This document shows, piece by piece, positions 1 through 7,805 of a stretch of 19,680 bases of DNA. The stretch is taken from assembly GCA_003086555.1 (NCBI GenBank), contig QEFN01000020.1, forward strand, positions 1 through 19,680, written 5' to 3'. The notes under the pieces are model-generated. The model had not been told where the DNA came from. It made no database searches and was given only the letters and a program-made list of their open reading frames with translations. The position numbers and the translations under genes are program-made. Each line of letters starts with the position of its first letter. Positions within the stretch are counted from its first letter, which is position 1. The DNA comes from Sulfolobus sp. SCGC AB-777_G06 (GTDB taxonomy: Archaea; Thermoproteota; Thermoprotei_A; Sulfolobales; Sulfolobaceae).

Positions 1-18
1 CCTTATATAAAACATATT

Positions 19-186
19 AGTCAGATCTGGGTAATACAGATCTGACTGGGGTGTAGGCCGTGACGCTCCTTGGGCTTAAAGCCCGATGGGGAGCTTGGCC
101 GCCTCCAACTCGGACCGGAAGTTGGGCAAAAAGCCCGAATAAAACATAAGGGTGAGTGTAAGTGGAGGCCCCCAGTTCAGGAATAG
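19..186 (+). other. Structured IS-relic-like region, possible tnpB tail / omega-RNA scaffold
   Basis: This stretch is packed with complementary arms. An 11-bp perfect inverted repeat (19-29 with 37-47, 7-nt loop) is followed by nested helices: GGCC 56-59/GGCC, GCTCC 65-69 with GGAGC 92-96, and an inner GGGCT/AGCCC hairpin. GCCTCC 99-104 could pair with GGAGGC 164-169, enclosing CCAACT/AGTTGG and GGGC-AAAAA-GCCC. One plus frame is open from 64 to 186 (reading GLKPDGELGRLQLGPEVG and onwards). High GC, helices and an overlapping open frame fit the 3' end of an IS200/IS605 tnpB gene, where coding sequence and guide-RNA scaffold overlap. The rest of that gene would lie outside the window or be lost. 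The assignment is inference; a different structured RNA is possible. Confidence 0.35.
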
Positions 187-295
187 ATGTATCAAAAGAT
201 AAATTAATTGTACTAAAATAAGCAGTTTAACGCTAGTGAGTAAAGCAGGTTCCATAGCGTAAGTAGTGTGGACTATGCTCAATTTTTAAGGAAAG

Positions 296-635
296 TTTTT
301 ATACCGGAAGCTCCCTGTCCTGGAAGGGTAGAGGGTTCCCTTCCAGAGGGTTCATCGTTCCCACCATCAATTCAGGACTACATCTCTCATCTGGTGAGCA
401 GTCGAGTGGCTCAGAGAACCACTCCCACTTGAAAGGGGGACTTTCATCGCCAAGCTCTAGTCCCTTGAAGGAAAAGGAAGATAACGGTTGCTCCTCCCAC
501 AGTCCCATTAAGCCCTCAATCAAGCCGGGAAGGAGCGTCGTTAGCGTCACTAAGAAAAATTTTGGCAAAGAAGTATTTAAATATAAGGGGGCTATCCATC
601 CCCTTGGCGAGGCTTTCCACCCCTTAACCCCTTTC
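296..635. other. Hairpin-rich non-coding segment, probable mobile-element relic
   Basis: No convincing gene is seen here; the open frames on both strands have the composition of chance frames in GC-rich repeat DNA. Visible structure includes a 9-bp perfect inverted repeat CTGGAAGGG/CCCTTCCAG (320-328 with 338-346), GAGTGG/CCACTC (404-409 with 419-424) and GAAAG/CTTTC (431-435 with 441-445). AT-rich TATA-like stretches lie near 296-304 and 575-587. The segment ends where recognisable prolyl-oligopeptidase coding sequence begins (about 636), so it looks like the material that replaced the front of that gene. No terminal inverted repeats could be matched. Confidence 0.35.
320..346. repeat. 9-bp perfect inverted repeat
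   Basis: CTGGAAGGG at 320-328 is matched by CCCTTCCAG at 338-346 with a 9-nt loop. It lies about 20 nt downstream of a TATA-like TTTTTATA (296-302). It could be the 5' hairpin of a small RNA or part of a mobile-element end. Confidence 0.5.
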
Positions 636-1549
636 TTTGTAAGAAGATAGGAGAGGAGCCTCACGATAACGTAATTATGATGGACGGAGGAGGAAGTTCA
701 CTTTTCCTACTCGAGACCTTGTTTTCCTTCATTTCTAAGGTGACAAGGAGAAGGATTGAAGGAGGAGTGTTGACTAATAGCGAGACAATTATCGAGACGG
801 GAAAATACGAAGTAGGTGTTAAAGACATATATGTAAAAGGTGATGTACTACTTCATGGTTTCCTCCTTTATAAACACGAGAAGTCGAAAGGGGTAATCGT
901 TTACGGATACGGGGGTTTCCGTGTTTCTTTATTACCTTTTTCACCGTACCACCTTAAGGTCTTACTGGAGGATGGATACTCCTTTCTTGTCACTAACTTA
1001 AAGGGAGGTTATGAAAACGGGGAGGAATGGCATAAGGCGGGGATGCTCTTGAATAAGAAAAACGTCTTCAGGGACTTTGAGCATTTCCTGAGCCTGGTCA
1101 AACTTGCTGGAGGTAGGACAGTTGCAATGGGAGGGAGCAACGGTGGGTTATTGGTTGGAGCTGTACTTAACGAGACTCCTCAACTAGTGGACTGTGCGGT
1201 AATCGGTCATCCGGTTCTAGATATGATGAGATATCATAAAATGTACGTAGGGAAATATTGGATTGAAGAGTACGGGGATCCAGATGACCCTGAGTTCAAG
1301 GACTACTTGTTATCTTATAGCCCCTACCACAACCTGAAAGGCGGGTTGCCAAAAACCTTCGTTTATACGGGGATAAACGACGATAGGGTTCATCCAGCCC
1401 ATGCGCTGAAATACGTGGCGAAAGCGAGGAAGTTAGGAAATGACGTGTTACTGTTTGTAAATGATAGCGGTCATTCGTTAACTGATCCAGAGACCTTAGC
1501 TAAGGAGTACAGTTATGCCACAGCTTTCATAAAAGAGTGTTTAAAGTGA
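636..1549 (+). pseudogene. Prolyl oligopeptidase (S9 family), N-terminally truncated
   Basis: The reading frame has an ATG at 677 giving 290 residues. Homology seems to start earlier in the same frame (about 636, reading [13 protein letters not shown]), which resembles the HKLGT...DVLVY strand of the S9 beta-propeller. The preserved part is the alpha/beta-hydrolase domain. Counting from the ATG at 677, the nucleophile elbow GGSNGG puts Ser at 154, NDDRV puts the acid at Asp235/236, and DSGHS puts His at 266, so the catalytic triad is intact. Family members are normally 530-700 residues because a propeller restricts access to oligopeptides. Here nearly the whole propeller is missing and a hairpin-rich relic abuts the break. 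The protein was a cytoplasmic peptidase cleaving after proline. It is now probably inactive or unregulated, although a short hydrolase made from the ATG at 677 cannot be excluded. Family call is confident; pseudogene status is inferred from length. Confidence 0.75.
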
Positions 1550-1886
1550 CTCATCAGATAAAAGTTTTTAACGTGAAAATAGTTCAGGCTGGCCTCACGT
1601 TAGGTCCTTGTCACTTGGACTTGGAGAGTTCATTGATGTCGTTTTCGTTTCCTATTTACTTATGGGTTAGAGATACAATCTCTTGGTTATTAGGGGAACA
1701 TAATCGTGTGAATTATGCTAAACTTAAACATTGTGTGTAATAACTAAACTATTTTGGAGTAATTTGATAAAACTTAATTTAACTAATTATTATTATTATT
1801 TTATTACATTATTTTTATAATCTTGAAAATGTTTCCAACAAGTAGATTTATTAGTTTCTAGGATAAAATATAGATGGCAGGTTGTT
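1550..1886. other. Intergenic, no gene seen
   Basis: This gap between the peptidase relic and the 91-aa gene contains one open frame with no coding character. From about 1740 it becomes very AT-rich with TTA repeats and T-runs (1785-1815) that could end transcription of the upstream gene. The stretch around 1863-1871 (ATAAAATAT) is the likely TATA element for the next gene. Confidence 0.4.
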
Positions 1887-2162
1887 ATGAAAGTAGTAGT
1901 AGTTCATGAATGGGACGATAGCCAGAAAGACGCTGTTACAAACTTCTTCAACCAGTTAGTCAAAATGGTTAAGGACAAGAAACTTCCTAAGGGAATGAAG
2001 CTTGAAAAAGTAGAAATTTCTCATGAAAATAAGACGGCGATTTGTCAGTGGGATGTCGAAAACATGGACATGTTGATGCAGGCTGCTAAGCAGTTTAACA
2101 TAAGTTGGAGAATTAAAGCCTTTACACCTCAGGTATTATACGAGCACAAAGGAATATTGTAA
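1887..2162 (+). CDS. Conserved-looking small protein (91 aa), unknown function
   Basis: The ATG at 1887 lies about 20 nt below a TATA-like ATAAAATATA. The product is soluble, with a beta-strand (KVVVVHEW), a helix rich in hydrophobic i/i+4 positions (residues 11-28), a strand (MKLEKVEIS), a second strand (KTAICQWDV), a helix (MDMLMQAAKQF) and a final strand (WRIKAFTPQVLYE). This beta-alpha-beta-beta-alpha-beta order suggests a dimeric alpha/beta-barrel (ferredoxin-like) fold, as in small DUF3303/DUF4242-type proteins, but no family signature was recognised with certainty. There are no membrane segments and only one Cys (residue 53). It stands alone between two pseudogenes, with coding character clearly better than its surroundings. 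Function unknown. Confidence 0.75.
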   Translation: MKVVVVHEWDDSQKDAVTNFFNQLVKMVKDKKLPKGMKLEKVEISHENKTAICQWDVENMDMLMQAAKQFNISWRIKAFTPQVLYEHKGIL

Positions 2163-2260
2163 ATGGAATTTTTTTACCTTTTCTTTAACACCATCATCCT
2201 TTAGTTTCTACATACAAGTAATAAAGTTTTATCGGTGAGTTTCACAATTTAATTAAATAT

Positions 2261-3118
2261 ATGAATGGTTTAAAGCAAATGAGAAAAATTCCTTGTATAC
2301 TATGACGGGGAAGTTATGGAATTTATCCGAGTACACGGACTGTAAGACTGTATCAAACAACCATGAGAGATCTTTTACTTCAACCTTACTGGTTACAACG
2401 AAAAGGTACAGAAGTTAGGATAAGCTTATTGACTTTTTGAACCCCTGACTCGTTATGCAATGTTAGTCTCAGATCATCCACTTCATAAAGAGCTAAGGAG
2501 GGTCTTTTCTACTACCTTTGATTTCGTAAAAGTCAGAGATTGGAAAATAGTATTACGTGAGATCGTTAAACAATTCTTAAATAACGTTAAGAATGAGTTT
2601 GACGTCATAGGCTTGTTAACAGTCTCTTTGCCGTTAATTGTTATATCAAAATTGCTAAGAATATCCACATCTCTAGAGAAGTAAGGGCTTCCACTAGGTT
2701 CCCTATTTAGTTAGTTGTAGTTTAATTTCCGGCTATTATTAGCAATATTATATACTCGCTCTTCTCGACGCCTGACAACTGAGAACTAGCTATGTCCTAA
2801 CTAGGGGAGAATCAGAGCGTTCTAAACTCGTTTAGAGAATACTAATGGCAGGTACCTATTCCGTACTCTAAATATCTCCGTGGGTTTTCCTAAACTCAGC
2901 ATAATTAGGTCTGACCATTCCTTTATTTTATCCACGTCTGGGTAAGGGTATCTCGTTCCACTTCAGTAAAAATAGTAGAGAAGGTGCTAAGATATCCCCC
3001 ACCGGTTAGGAGGTTCGGAGAGGTTATCGAAAAAGGGAAGGTAAATAACGAGATGTCAAATGGGCATAAAAAGTTAGTAGTGGCGGTTAGATGCTTTTTA
3101 AACGACAACTTCAGATAA
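2261..3118 (+). pseudogene. Cytochrome P450 (CYP119-like) pseudogene
   Basis: Pieces of a P450 can be read in order through several stops and frame changes. They are EWFKANEK and VYYDGEV near the start (2263-2320), FNLTGYNEKVQ (about 2378-2412), then LTRYAMLVSDHPLHKELRR running into a clean stretch (2460-2684) with REIVKQFLNNV and LPLIVISKLLRIS. Finally, VEKVLRYPPPVRRFGEVIE and LVVAVRCFLNDNF occur at about 2973-3115. The same blocks occur in the same order in Sulfolobus CYP119 (VYYDG, LTGYHERLE, TRYTMLTSDPPLHDELR, PLPIIVISKILGL, ALRYSPPVMRTVRK), recalled from memory. The I-helix oxygen-activation region (about 2745-2800) is barely recognisable, and the K-helix ExxR glutamate appears replaced by Lys. 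The haem-binding loop with its cysteine is gone, since the promoter of the next gene starts where it should be. The relic cannot make a functional haem protein. Confidence 0.85.
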
Positions 3119-3130
3119 ATTTTAACAAAC

Positions 3131-3139
3131 TCTATATTC
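3131..3139 (+). promoter_or_regulatory. TATA element for the CruF-like gene
   Basis: TCTATATTC is centred about 28 nt upstream of the ATG at 3163, the spacing expected for a leaderless archaeal transcript. Confidence 0.45.
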
Positions 3140-3162
3140 CTCTTTACTAACATTATTTTGTT

Positions 3163-3852
3163 ATGGAACGTGATAAACTCATAACCATCTCCTTTATTAT
3201 ACTTCTGGTAGGAATAATTCTTGACGGTATACTATTCATTTTCTTCTCACTATCTCTTGTTTCTCTTATCTTGATTTCGTTGCAGAGGAGGGATATTTTT
3301 AGATTATTCTTTGGAGCCATGTTAATCGGTTTCTCATTCGAAGAATTAGGAATACATACGGGCATACCTTTCGGTCATTACGCTTATAATTTCCCTCCTT
3401 ACATTTTAGGTGTCCCTATATTCGTAATCCTTGCATGGGGGATAATCAGTTACATATCCTATTTACCGTTAATGGACTTTCCCTTAAAGTATAAGATCAT
3501 CTTCTTTCCCTTAATGATGGTTATCATAGACATGTCAGTCGATCCAATAATGGTTACAGCCCATTACTGGACTTGGTATACCTCAGGACTGGAATGGTAC
3601 GGAATTCCGGTGACTAACTTCTTAGGGTGGTATATCGTTTCCCTAGTGATCTCGCTAAGCTTCCTGAAAAGCTCTCAGTACACCACGAAAGAATACCGGT
3701 TTATCATAACGTACTTTCTCTTTTCCCTAAAGTTTCTGGTTTTCGCTAAGCCCCAGCTGTTTGTGCCTTTACTGGAGGCTACCACTTTAGCCGGTGTTAT
3801 ATCCCTTGTACTATATGTAGTAGAGAAAAGAATAAGCGAAAACTTACACTAG
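3163..3852 (+). CDS. cruF: Carotenoid biosynthesis protein, CruF/DUF422 family
   Basis: This 229-residue integral membrane protein has about seven hydrophobic segments. It carries the family pattern: FEELGIHTGIPFGHYAY (residues 59-75), GVPIFVILAW (83-92), a membrane Asp in IIDMSVDP (121-128), WTWYTSG (136-142) and GIPVTNFLGW (147-156). The paired acids (Glu60/61, Asp123, Asp127) are the expected catalytic or metal-binding residues. CruF homologues hydrate the end double bond of acyclic carotenoids; the haloarchaeal version (bisanhydrobacterioruberin hydratase) makes bacterioruberin. The enzyme would act in the cytoplasmic membrane. No phytoene synthase, desaturase or lycopene elongase is in the window, so the substrate is open. 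It directly follows the P450 relic in the same direction. The final segment (about 165-229) is less conserved and ends in a basic tail. Confidence 0.8.
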   Translation: MERDKLITISFIILLVGIILDGILFIFFSLSLVSLILISLQRRDIFRLFFGAMLIGFSFEELGIHTGIPFGHYAYNFPPYILGVPIFVILAWGIISYISYLPLMDFPLKYKIIFFPLMMVIIDMSVDPIMVTAHYWTWYTSGLEWYGIPVTNFLGWYIVSLVISLSFLKSSQYTTKEYRFIITYFLFSLKFLVFAKPQLFVPLLEATTLAGVISLVLYVVEKRISENLH

Positions 3853-3864
3853 TAGCTATTGCTC

Positions 3865-4234
3865 TTAAACACTGTGTCTATCCGTTGTGTAACTTATCCT
3901 TGAACTTTTAATTATTTCTAATTCCTCCACGGTCACTCCACCGAAGAAGTTTATTCTAGGGGTATACAGTCTCCCAACAAAGGTATAACACTCTCCTAAT
4001 AGCGTAAAAATAGTATTAATGTCGTTAAAGCTCGTATATCATTACTCCGATTTTTAAGCGATACAAACACATAATAAGCTCCTTTAACATTTTTCGGTAT
4101 CTAACATACGCGATGAGATCAACGTATTGATAAAAGCTAACTTCGCCCTGGATTGTATAATTTAGATAATCTGAGACGTTAAGAAGGAGAGGTCTTACCT
4201 AACCTTTTTCAAAAACCTCCTTTTCGTGGGTCAA
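3865..4234 (-). pseudogene. Unidentified decayed gene downstream of the TPR gene
   Basis: On the minus strand a protein-like sequence can be followed across at least two frame changes and one stop. It reads THEKEVFEKG-stop-VRPLLLNVSDYLNY, then EVSFYQYVDLIAYVRY, a shift at an A-run (4090-4094), then KGAYYVFVSLKNRSND. A second shift near 4040 leads into FNDINTIFTLLGECYTFVG and RINFFGGVTVEELEIIK, ending at a TAA (3865-3867). Codon use and hydrophobic patterning are coding-like, and it begins only 9 nt after the stop of the TPR gene, as if once co-transcribed. The family was not recognised. Confidence 0.5.
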
Positions 4235-4242
4235 TTTATAAA

Positions 4243-5157
4243 CTATTCGAATTCCCTCTTAGCCTCTTCGTTTTTACCTAGATGTTCTAACGCTTCCGCC
4301 TTCAGCTTATGAGCCTCAAAGTTATTCGGATCCTTTTTTAACACTTGGTCACACTCATCCAACGCTTCTTCGTAAATACCCGTAACTATTAAGAGTTTGG
4401 CCTTAGCTAAACGGTACTCTATCCTACTCGGGTTAAGCCTTATTGCTTTGTTCAATTCGTTAAGTGCGTCGTCACATCTGTGTAACGTCATTAACACTAT
4501 AGCCTTTTCGTAATGACACTCGTCATCGGAGTCGTTCAAATTACAAGCTTTTTCATACTCTTCCAGAGCCTCCTCATACCACCTTAATTGTGTGTAAATC
4601 CTCGCCTTTTCTATATAATAAAATATGCTCGAAGGGTTGAACGACGAGGCTTTCTCCAGTTCTTCGACAGCTTCCATAAGCCTGTTCTCTTCCTTCAGAA
4701 TCTGCGCCTTTAAATAATGAATATATTCGTCGTCCTTACCCAGCCTAATTGCCTTCTCTACCTCAAGTAGTGCGTCTTCATGGTATCCTTCGTCGTTAAG
4801 GATTTCTGCTTTTAGGGCGTGATATTCCGGGTTATTATAGTTTAACTTTATAGCCTTCTCCACCTCGTTTAGGGCTTCTACCTTCCCCATTTTATGAAGA
4901 CATAAAGCGAATTTGTAGTGAATTTCAGGATCATCAGGAACTAGCTCCGTTAACTTCTGAGCTTCCTTTACCGCTTCTTCACACATCCCTAACTTAACGT
5001 AAATGTCCAAAAGTGATTTTCGGTACTTTACGTTGTTACCATCTAAATTTACGGCTTGCCTCAAGTTCCTCAAAGCTTCGTCAAGGTCTCCAGCTTTCAA
5101 GGACGTCATTGCTAACTTATAAAAGTTCTCAGCCTTCCTTTTGCTTATCCAAAGCAC
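4243..5157 (-). CDS. Tetratricopeptide repeat (TPR) protein
   Basis: This 304-residue soluble protein consists almost entirely of tandem 34-residue TPR units from about residue 9 to the C-terminus, roughly nine in all. The consensus W/L-G-Y-A-F-A-P pattern is visible: GDLDEALRNLRQAVNLDGNN, GYHEDALLEVEKAIRLGKDD, RWYEEALEEYEKACNLNDSD, GIYEEALDECDQVLKKDPNN. There is no signal peptide, membrane segment or enzymatic domain, so it should be a cytoplasmic protein-protein scaffold whose partners cannot be read from sequence. The start is GTG at 5157; an overlapping ATG at 5159 is in another frame. The last repeat is cut short (ends REFE), so the C-terminus may be clipped. A decayed gene follows 9 nt later. 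Confidence 0.85.
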   Translation of the reverse strand: MLWISKRKAENFYKLAMTSLKAGDLDEALRNLRQAVNLDGNNVKYRKSLLDIYVKLGMCEEAVKEAQKLTELVPDDPEIHYKFALCLHKMGKVEALNEVEKAIKLNYNNPEYHALKAEILNDEGYHEDALLEVEKAIRLGKDDEYIHYLKAQILKEENRLMEAVEELEKASSFNPSSIFYYIEKARIYTQLRWYEEALEEYEKACNLNDSDDECHYEKAIVLMTLHRCDDALNELNKAIRLNPSRIEYRLAKAKLLIVTGIYEEALDECDQVLKKDPNNFEAHKLKAEALEHLGKNEEAKREFE

Positions 5158-5196
5158 ATAATACGATAGGATTCACGAGTTAATAAGGTAAAACCA

Positions 5197-5245
5197 TCTC
5201 TTGTCACAACAAGAGAAGCTTGTGTTAAGTTGCCGTTGACAACTT
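5197..5245. repeat. Two adjacent inverted repeats between sfsA and the TPR gene
   Basis: TCTCTTGT/ACAAGAGA (5197-5204 with 5209-5216, loop CACA) is followed by AAGTTG/CAACTT (5227-5232 with 5240-5245). They lie downstream of sfsA and upstream of the TPR start at 5157. They could end sfsA transcription or form an operator for the TPR gene; the sequence does not decide. Confidence 0.45.
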
Positions 5246-5296
5246 GTTTAAGAGTGTTAGATCCTTATTTCTGGTGTTTGTAGTACCTACTACCTC

Positions 5297-5950
5297 TCAA
5301 TGGAGAAGGTCTCTACATATTGGGATGTCACCCTTGTAGACGAGGTCTTTACCGTCAAAATGAAAGGTCTTTACCTCGACCTTAACTCCCTTCTTCAATG
5401 CTCTTAGAAAAGTTTCAGAAAACTTTTCATCCGTTTCAAAGTTCGGAGAAAAACAAATAGCGTCGCTCCTCATTACCAAGATTAGGATAACGGCATTATG
5501 ACCTTCCTCCGTTAGCTTTATTAACTCCTCAATGTGTCTTCTACCTCTCTCCGTTGGGGCGTCAGGAAACAATGCAACGCCGTTTTTGACTAAAGTACAT
5601 CCCTTTACCTCTACAAAAGTATCGTCGTAAGTGAAGTCTAACCTGCTCCCTCCTACCCTAACCTCGCTCTTAACATCAGTAGGGAGGAATTTTCTGGCTA
5701 CCTCGCTGTGAATACTGGAGTCTGTGATGACCCATTCCTTCCCGCTCCAAGCTGCTGTCACCTGACAGTCTGTCTTCCTATTACCCTTAGCCTCTCTCAT
5801 AAGGATTCTATTACCCGGGTAAATTAACTCCTTTAACCTACCGGGATCGTGGAGATGACACCTTCTTCCCGAGGCTGTTATCACTGTAAAGCGGTTAGGT
5901 CTCTCCTTTACTACTTCCTCCTTTAAAGGCGGAAAAGTGTAAACGATCAC
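5297..5950 (-). CDS. sfsA: SfsA family protein (predicted DNA-binding nuclease-fold)
   Basis: 217 residues, close to the usual 220-240 for the family. Signatures in order are the N-terminal OB-like part with RPNRFTV (17-23) and HDPGRLKELIYPGN (34-47), then a PD-(D/E)XK-like nuclease core with RLDF (Asp105) and VEVKG (Glu114, Lys116). The family hallmark PTERGRRHIEEL spans 132-143, followed by the VILILVMRSDAICFSPN strand. SfsA homologues bind DNA and are named for an E. coli gene that stimulates maltose use; their archaeal role is unknown. The start is GTG at 5950, fitted by a TATA-like TTTTAAAG centred 26 nt upstream (leaderless). Cytoplasmic. The three core residues are intact, so the protein is probably active. 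Confidence 0.9.
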   Translation of the reverse strand: MIVYTFPPLKEEVVKERPNRFTVITASGRRCHLHDPGRLKELIYPGNRILMREAKGNRKTDCQVTAAWSGKEWVITDSSIHSEVARKFLPTDVKSEVRVGGSRLDFTYDDTFVEVKGCTLVKNGVALFPDAPTERGRRHIEELIKLTEEGHNAVILILVMRSDAICFSPNFETDEKFSETFLRALKKGVKVEVKTFHFDGKDLVYKGDIPICRDLLH

Positions 5951-5961
5951 TAGCGAGTGAT
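5946..5961. promoter_or_regulatory. Inverted repeat across the sfsA start
   Basis: ATCACT (5946-5951) and AGTGAT (5956-5961) flank a 4-nt spacer. They cover the inferred transcription start and the GTG start codon at 5950, with the TATA-like TTTTAAAG at 5973-5980 just upstream. A protein bound here would block initiation. Confidence 0.4.
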
Positions 5962-6145
5962 TTATTGTCTCCTTTTAAAGTTTTTATTATATACATTTTC
6001 CCGTAGAATTCACGGGGTAAATCATCATGCGTGAGTTTTTAGATAAAAATTTTACAAAAGAGTTTTTCGCTCTAGATTAAAAGTATAGGAAGGAAATGTG
6101 AGTATAACGAGAAAAGTGAATAAGGACTACTTGGAAAAACTTCTC

Positions 6146-7153
6146 TTATCGTCTCCTAAGATACCTTGAGGAGAGTCCGGTCTTCAGAGTGGTTAAAGAA
6201 AAGTTATCCTTAACTAAGTAAAGAAAAGAAAGTAACGAAATCGCCCAAACTATTCCGGAGAGTTCGATATTAATTCCCCTGATCAGGTAAGAAAGGAAAG
6301 AAGTCAAAACGGGAAACCACACGTAATCGTAATTATATTTACTCGTTGAGTACACTATGCACGAAAAGAAGAGGGGGGCCATAACGCCTAAGAAGAAGGA
6401 GTGCAGAGTGTCCCCCAGAAACAATGCTAATAGAGGGGTTACGAAGACGGAGAAAAGGGTAACAGAAGCACTCAGATTCATTTTATACCTTGTCCTAACG
6501 ATCATTAGCAAATATATAACTCCCACAAAGTAGTATAAAGGTCGAATAATTACCGAAAGTATCAAGAAGAACAAAAGGGGTAATTGGTCTCTGCCGAAAA
6601 CCGGTTTAGTCCTCAAAGTAGCCGTGAAAACACCGATATTTACACCTAACGAGTAGGTGAGTAAAGGGAGTATTAACACCCAAAATTGGGGGTATAAAGA
6701 CCAAGCTATTACAGACAAGAAGGGAGAGGAAAGGACGAGAAGGTTCACGGGGAATTTACCACCGTAAGTCATTACATCTTTTAGTGCCCATATTTCCGTC
6801 AGAGTGAGGCTAATTGACGCTAGTACCTGAAAATAGGAGATCGGGATCGACAAAAGAATTAAAGTCAGTATTTGTAGGGCAAAATACTTAGTTGCAGGAA
6901 AGAAGAGCCTCTGGATCATGCCGAAAAATAACGAGTAAGCTCCCAAAAGCATGAAATAGGGGTGATCAGAAGGGTTAGCCGTCAGAGAAAAACCTCCTAT
7001 AGTCCAGTAGATCGCGGCGAGGATCATGTAAGGGACGTTTACTCCCCAAGGCTTAATTTCCTTAATATTACCCACAAATAATGGAGTTACGACATGGTAA
7101 TAAAAGTTGATCGAGAGGACAAGGACGGTAACTATTTCTTTATTTCTCCGCAA
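6146..7153 (-). CDS. Polytopic membrane protein, unknown function
   Basis: 335 residues with about ten hydrophobic segments spread over the whole length and short charged loops, ending in a basic tail (SRYLRRR). No transporter or enzyme signature was recognised. Polar residues inside segments include NPSDHPYF (60-67) and GDTLHSF (about 250). The reading frame opens with TTG at 7153 (MRRNKEIVTV, positive residues in front of the first helix, consistent with positive-inside). No upstream in-frame ATG is available and the next ATG is well inside the protein. The start lies only a few bases from the broken end of the plus-strand surface-protein relic, so the rearrangement that truncated that gene may have changed this gene's promoter. 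Inner-membrane location is clear; function is not. Confidence 0.7.
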   Translation of the reverse strand: MRRNKEIVTVLVLSINFYYHVVTPLFVGNIKEIKPWGVNVPYMILAAIYWTIGGFSLTANPSDHPYFMLLGAYSLFFGMIQRLFFPATKYFALQILTLILLSIPISYFQVLASISLTLTEIWALKDVMTYGGKFPVNLLVLSSPFLSVIAWSLYPQFWVLILPLLTYSLGVNIGVFTATLRTKPVFGRDQLPLLFFLILSVIIRPLYYFVGVIYLLMIVRTRYKMNLSASVTLFSVFVTPLLALFLGDTLHSFFLGVMAPLFFSCIVYSTSKYNYDYVWFPVLTSFLSYLIRGINIELSGIVWAISLLSFLYLVKDNFSLTTLKTGLSSRYLRRR

Positions 7154-7159
7154 CTTCTA

Positions 7160-7805
7160 TGTATGTCCCTCACAGCCCTTAAGTCTCTTAACGCTATCAT
7201 GGGATCCATCGGTACTTCACTATCTCTTTCAACCGTGTTAATCGATGACTATGGTTAACATTAACGGTAATATAGCCGTAGTGAGTATAACTAACAACGG
7301 AGTGGAAAGTACTGCTAATGTAAACTTCTATTAACCTGTGTACATTGTTTACCCTGCATCACTGGTTTACGTAAACGTTAGCGACTCAGGAGAGTACGTG
7401 ATCGTATATCCCAACAGCTCTTACGTATATGTAAGTGTCGTAACTCCTCAATCTGTCAGTGTAAGTAATGTGACGATCGGAGGTAAGTCCTATACAGCCC
7501 AAGTAGTCAATGTCAGCGGGAGTGGATACATAATGTTTAACGTTAGTTTGTTACACAACGAGAGTTTTGCAGTGTTCAAGCAGACTGTAAATGGTATTGT
7601 TCAGCTTAACCCTGAAGACTACTTCGTTTATCAGGGTAAAGTAGTGGTCGTAGACGATCCATCTACGACATATTATGTAGTTTACGGTTATACTAACGTA
7701 AGTTCGGGCGTAGTATCGAGTTATATAATTCCACTTATAATTGTGGGAATTATAGTCGTGTTAGCGGTAGTAGGAGCAGTTCTATTACTATTGAAGAGGA
7801 AATGA
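7160..7805 (+). pseudogene. C-terminal remnant of a membrane-anchored surface glycoprotein
   Basis: The 3' part is clean: from 7338 to the TGA at 7803-7805, 155 residues of beta-rich, Tyr/Val/Ser/Thr-rich sequence. It has N-glycosylation sequons (NSS, NVS, NVT, NES) and a C-terminal transmembrane helix (YIIPLIIVGIIVVLAVVGAV) followed by KRK, an external domain with a stop-transfer anchor. The same frame continues upstream across a TAA (7332-7334) into NINGNIAVVSITNNGVES. A shift near 7253 joins it to LKSLNAIMGSIGTSLSLS and VLIDDYG. The gene therefore carries at least one nonsense and one frameshift mutation and has no secretion signal left. It belonged to an S-layer-associated or other exported protein; the exact family was not recognised. 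A short fragment from the GTG at 7338 would lack a signal sequence. Confidence 0.6.

Noticed and set aside
100..130. CCGGAAG block reminiscent of SRP RNA helix 8
   Set aside because: The rest of the SRP RNA pattern is absent and the length available does not fit.
76..282. Minus-strand open frame of 68 codons
   Set aside because: It lies antisense to the hairpin-rich IS-relic-like stretch and its composition follows the repeats; no coding signals.
299..664. Open frames on both strands over the hairpin-rich segment
   Set aside because: Frames on both strands over GC-rich inverted repeats, no recognisable domain, no ribosome site; the plus-strand one even overlaps peptidase coding sequence in another frame.
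1537..1740. Plus-strand open frame overlapping the peptidase 3' end
   Set aside because: No coding character, no upstream signal, and the frame begins inside the peptidase gene.
2483..3365. Minus-strand open frames opposite the P450 relic and the cruF start
   Set aside because: Shadows of plus-strand coding sequence, which matches recognisable families.
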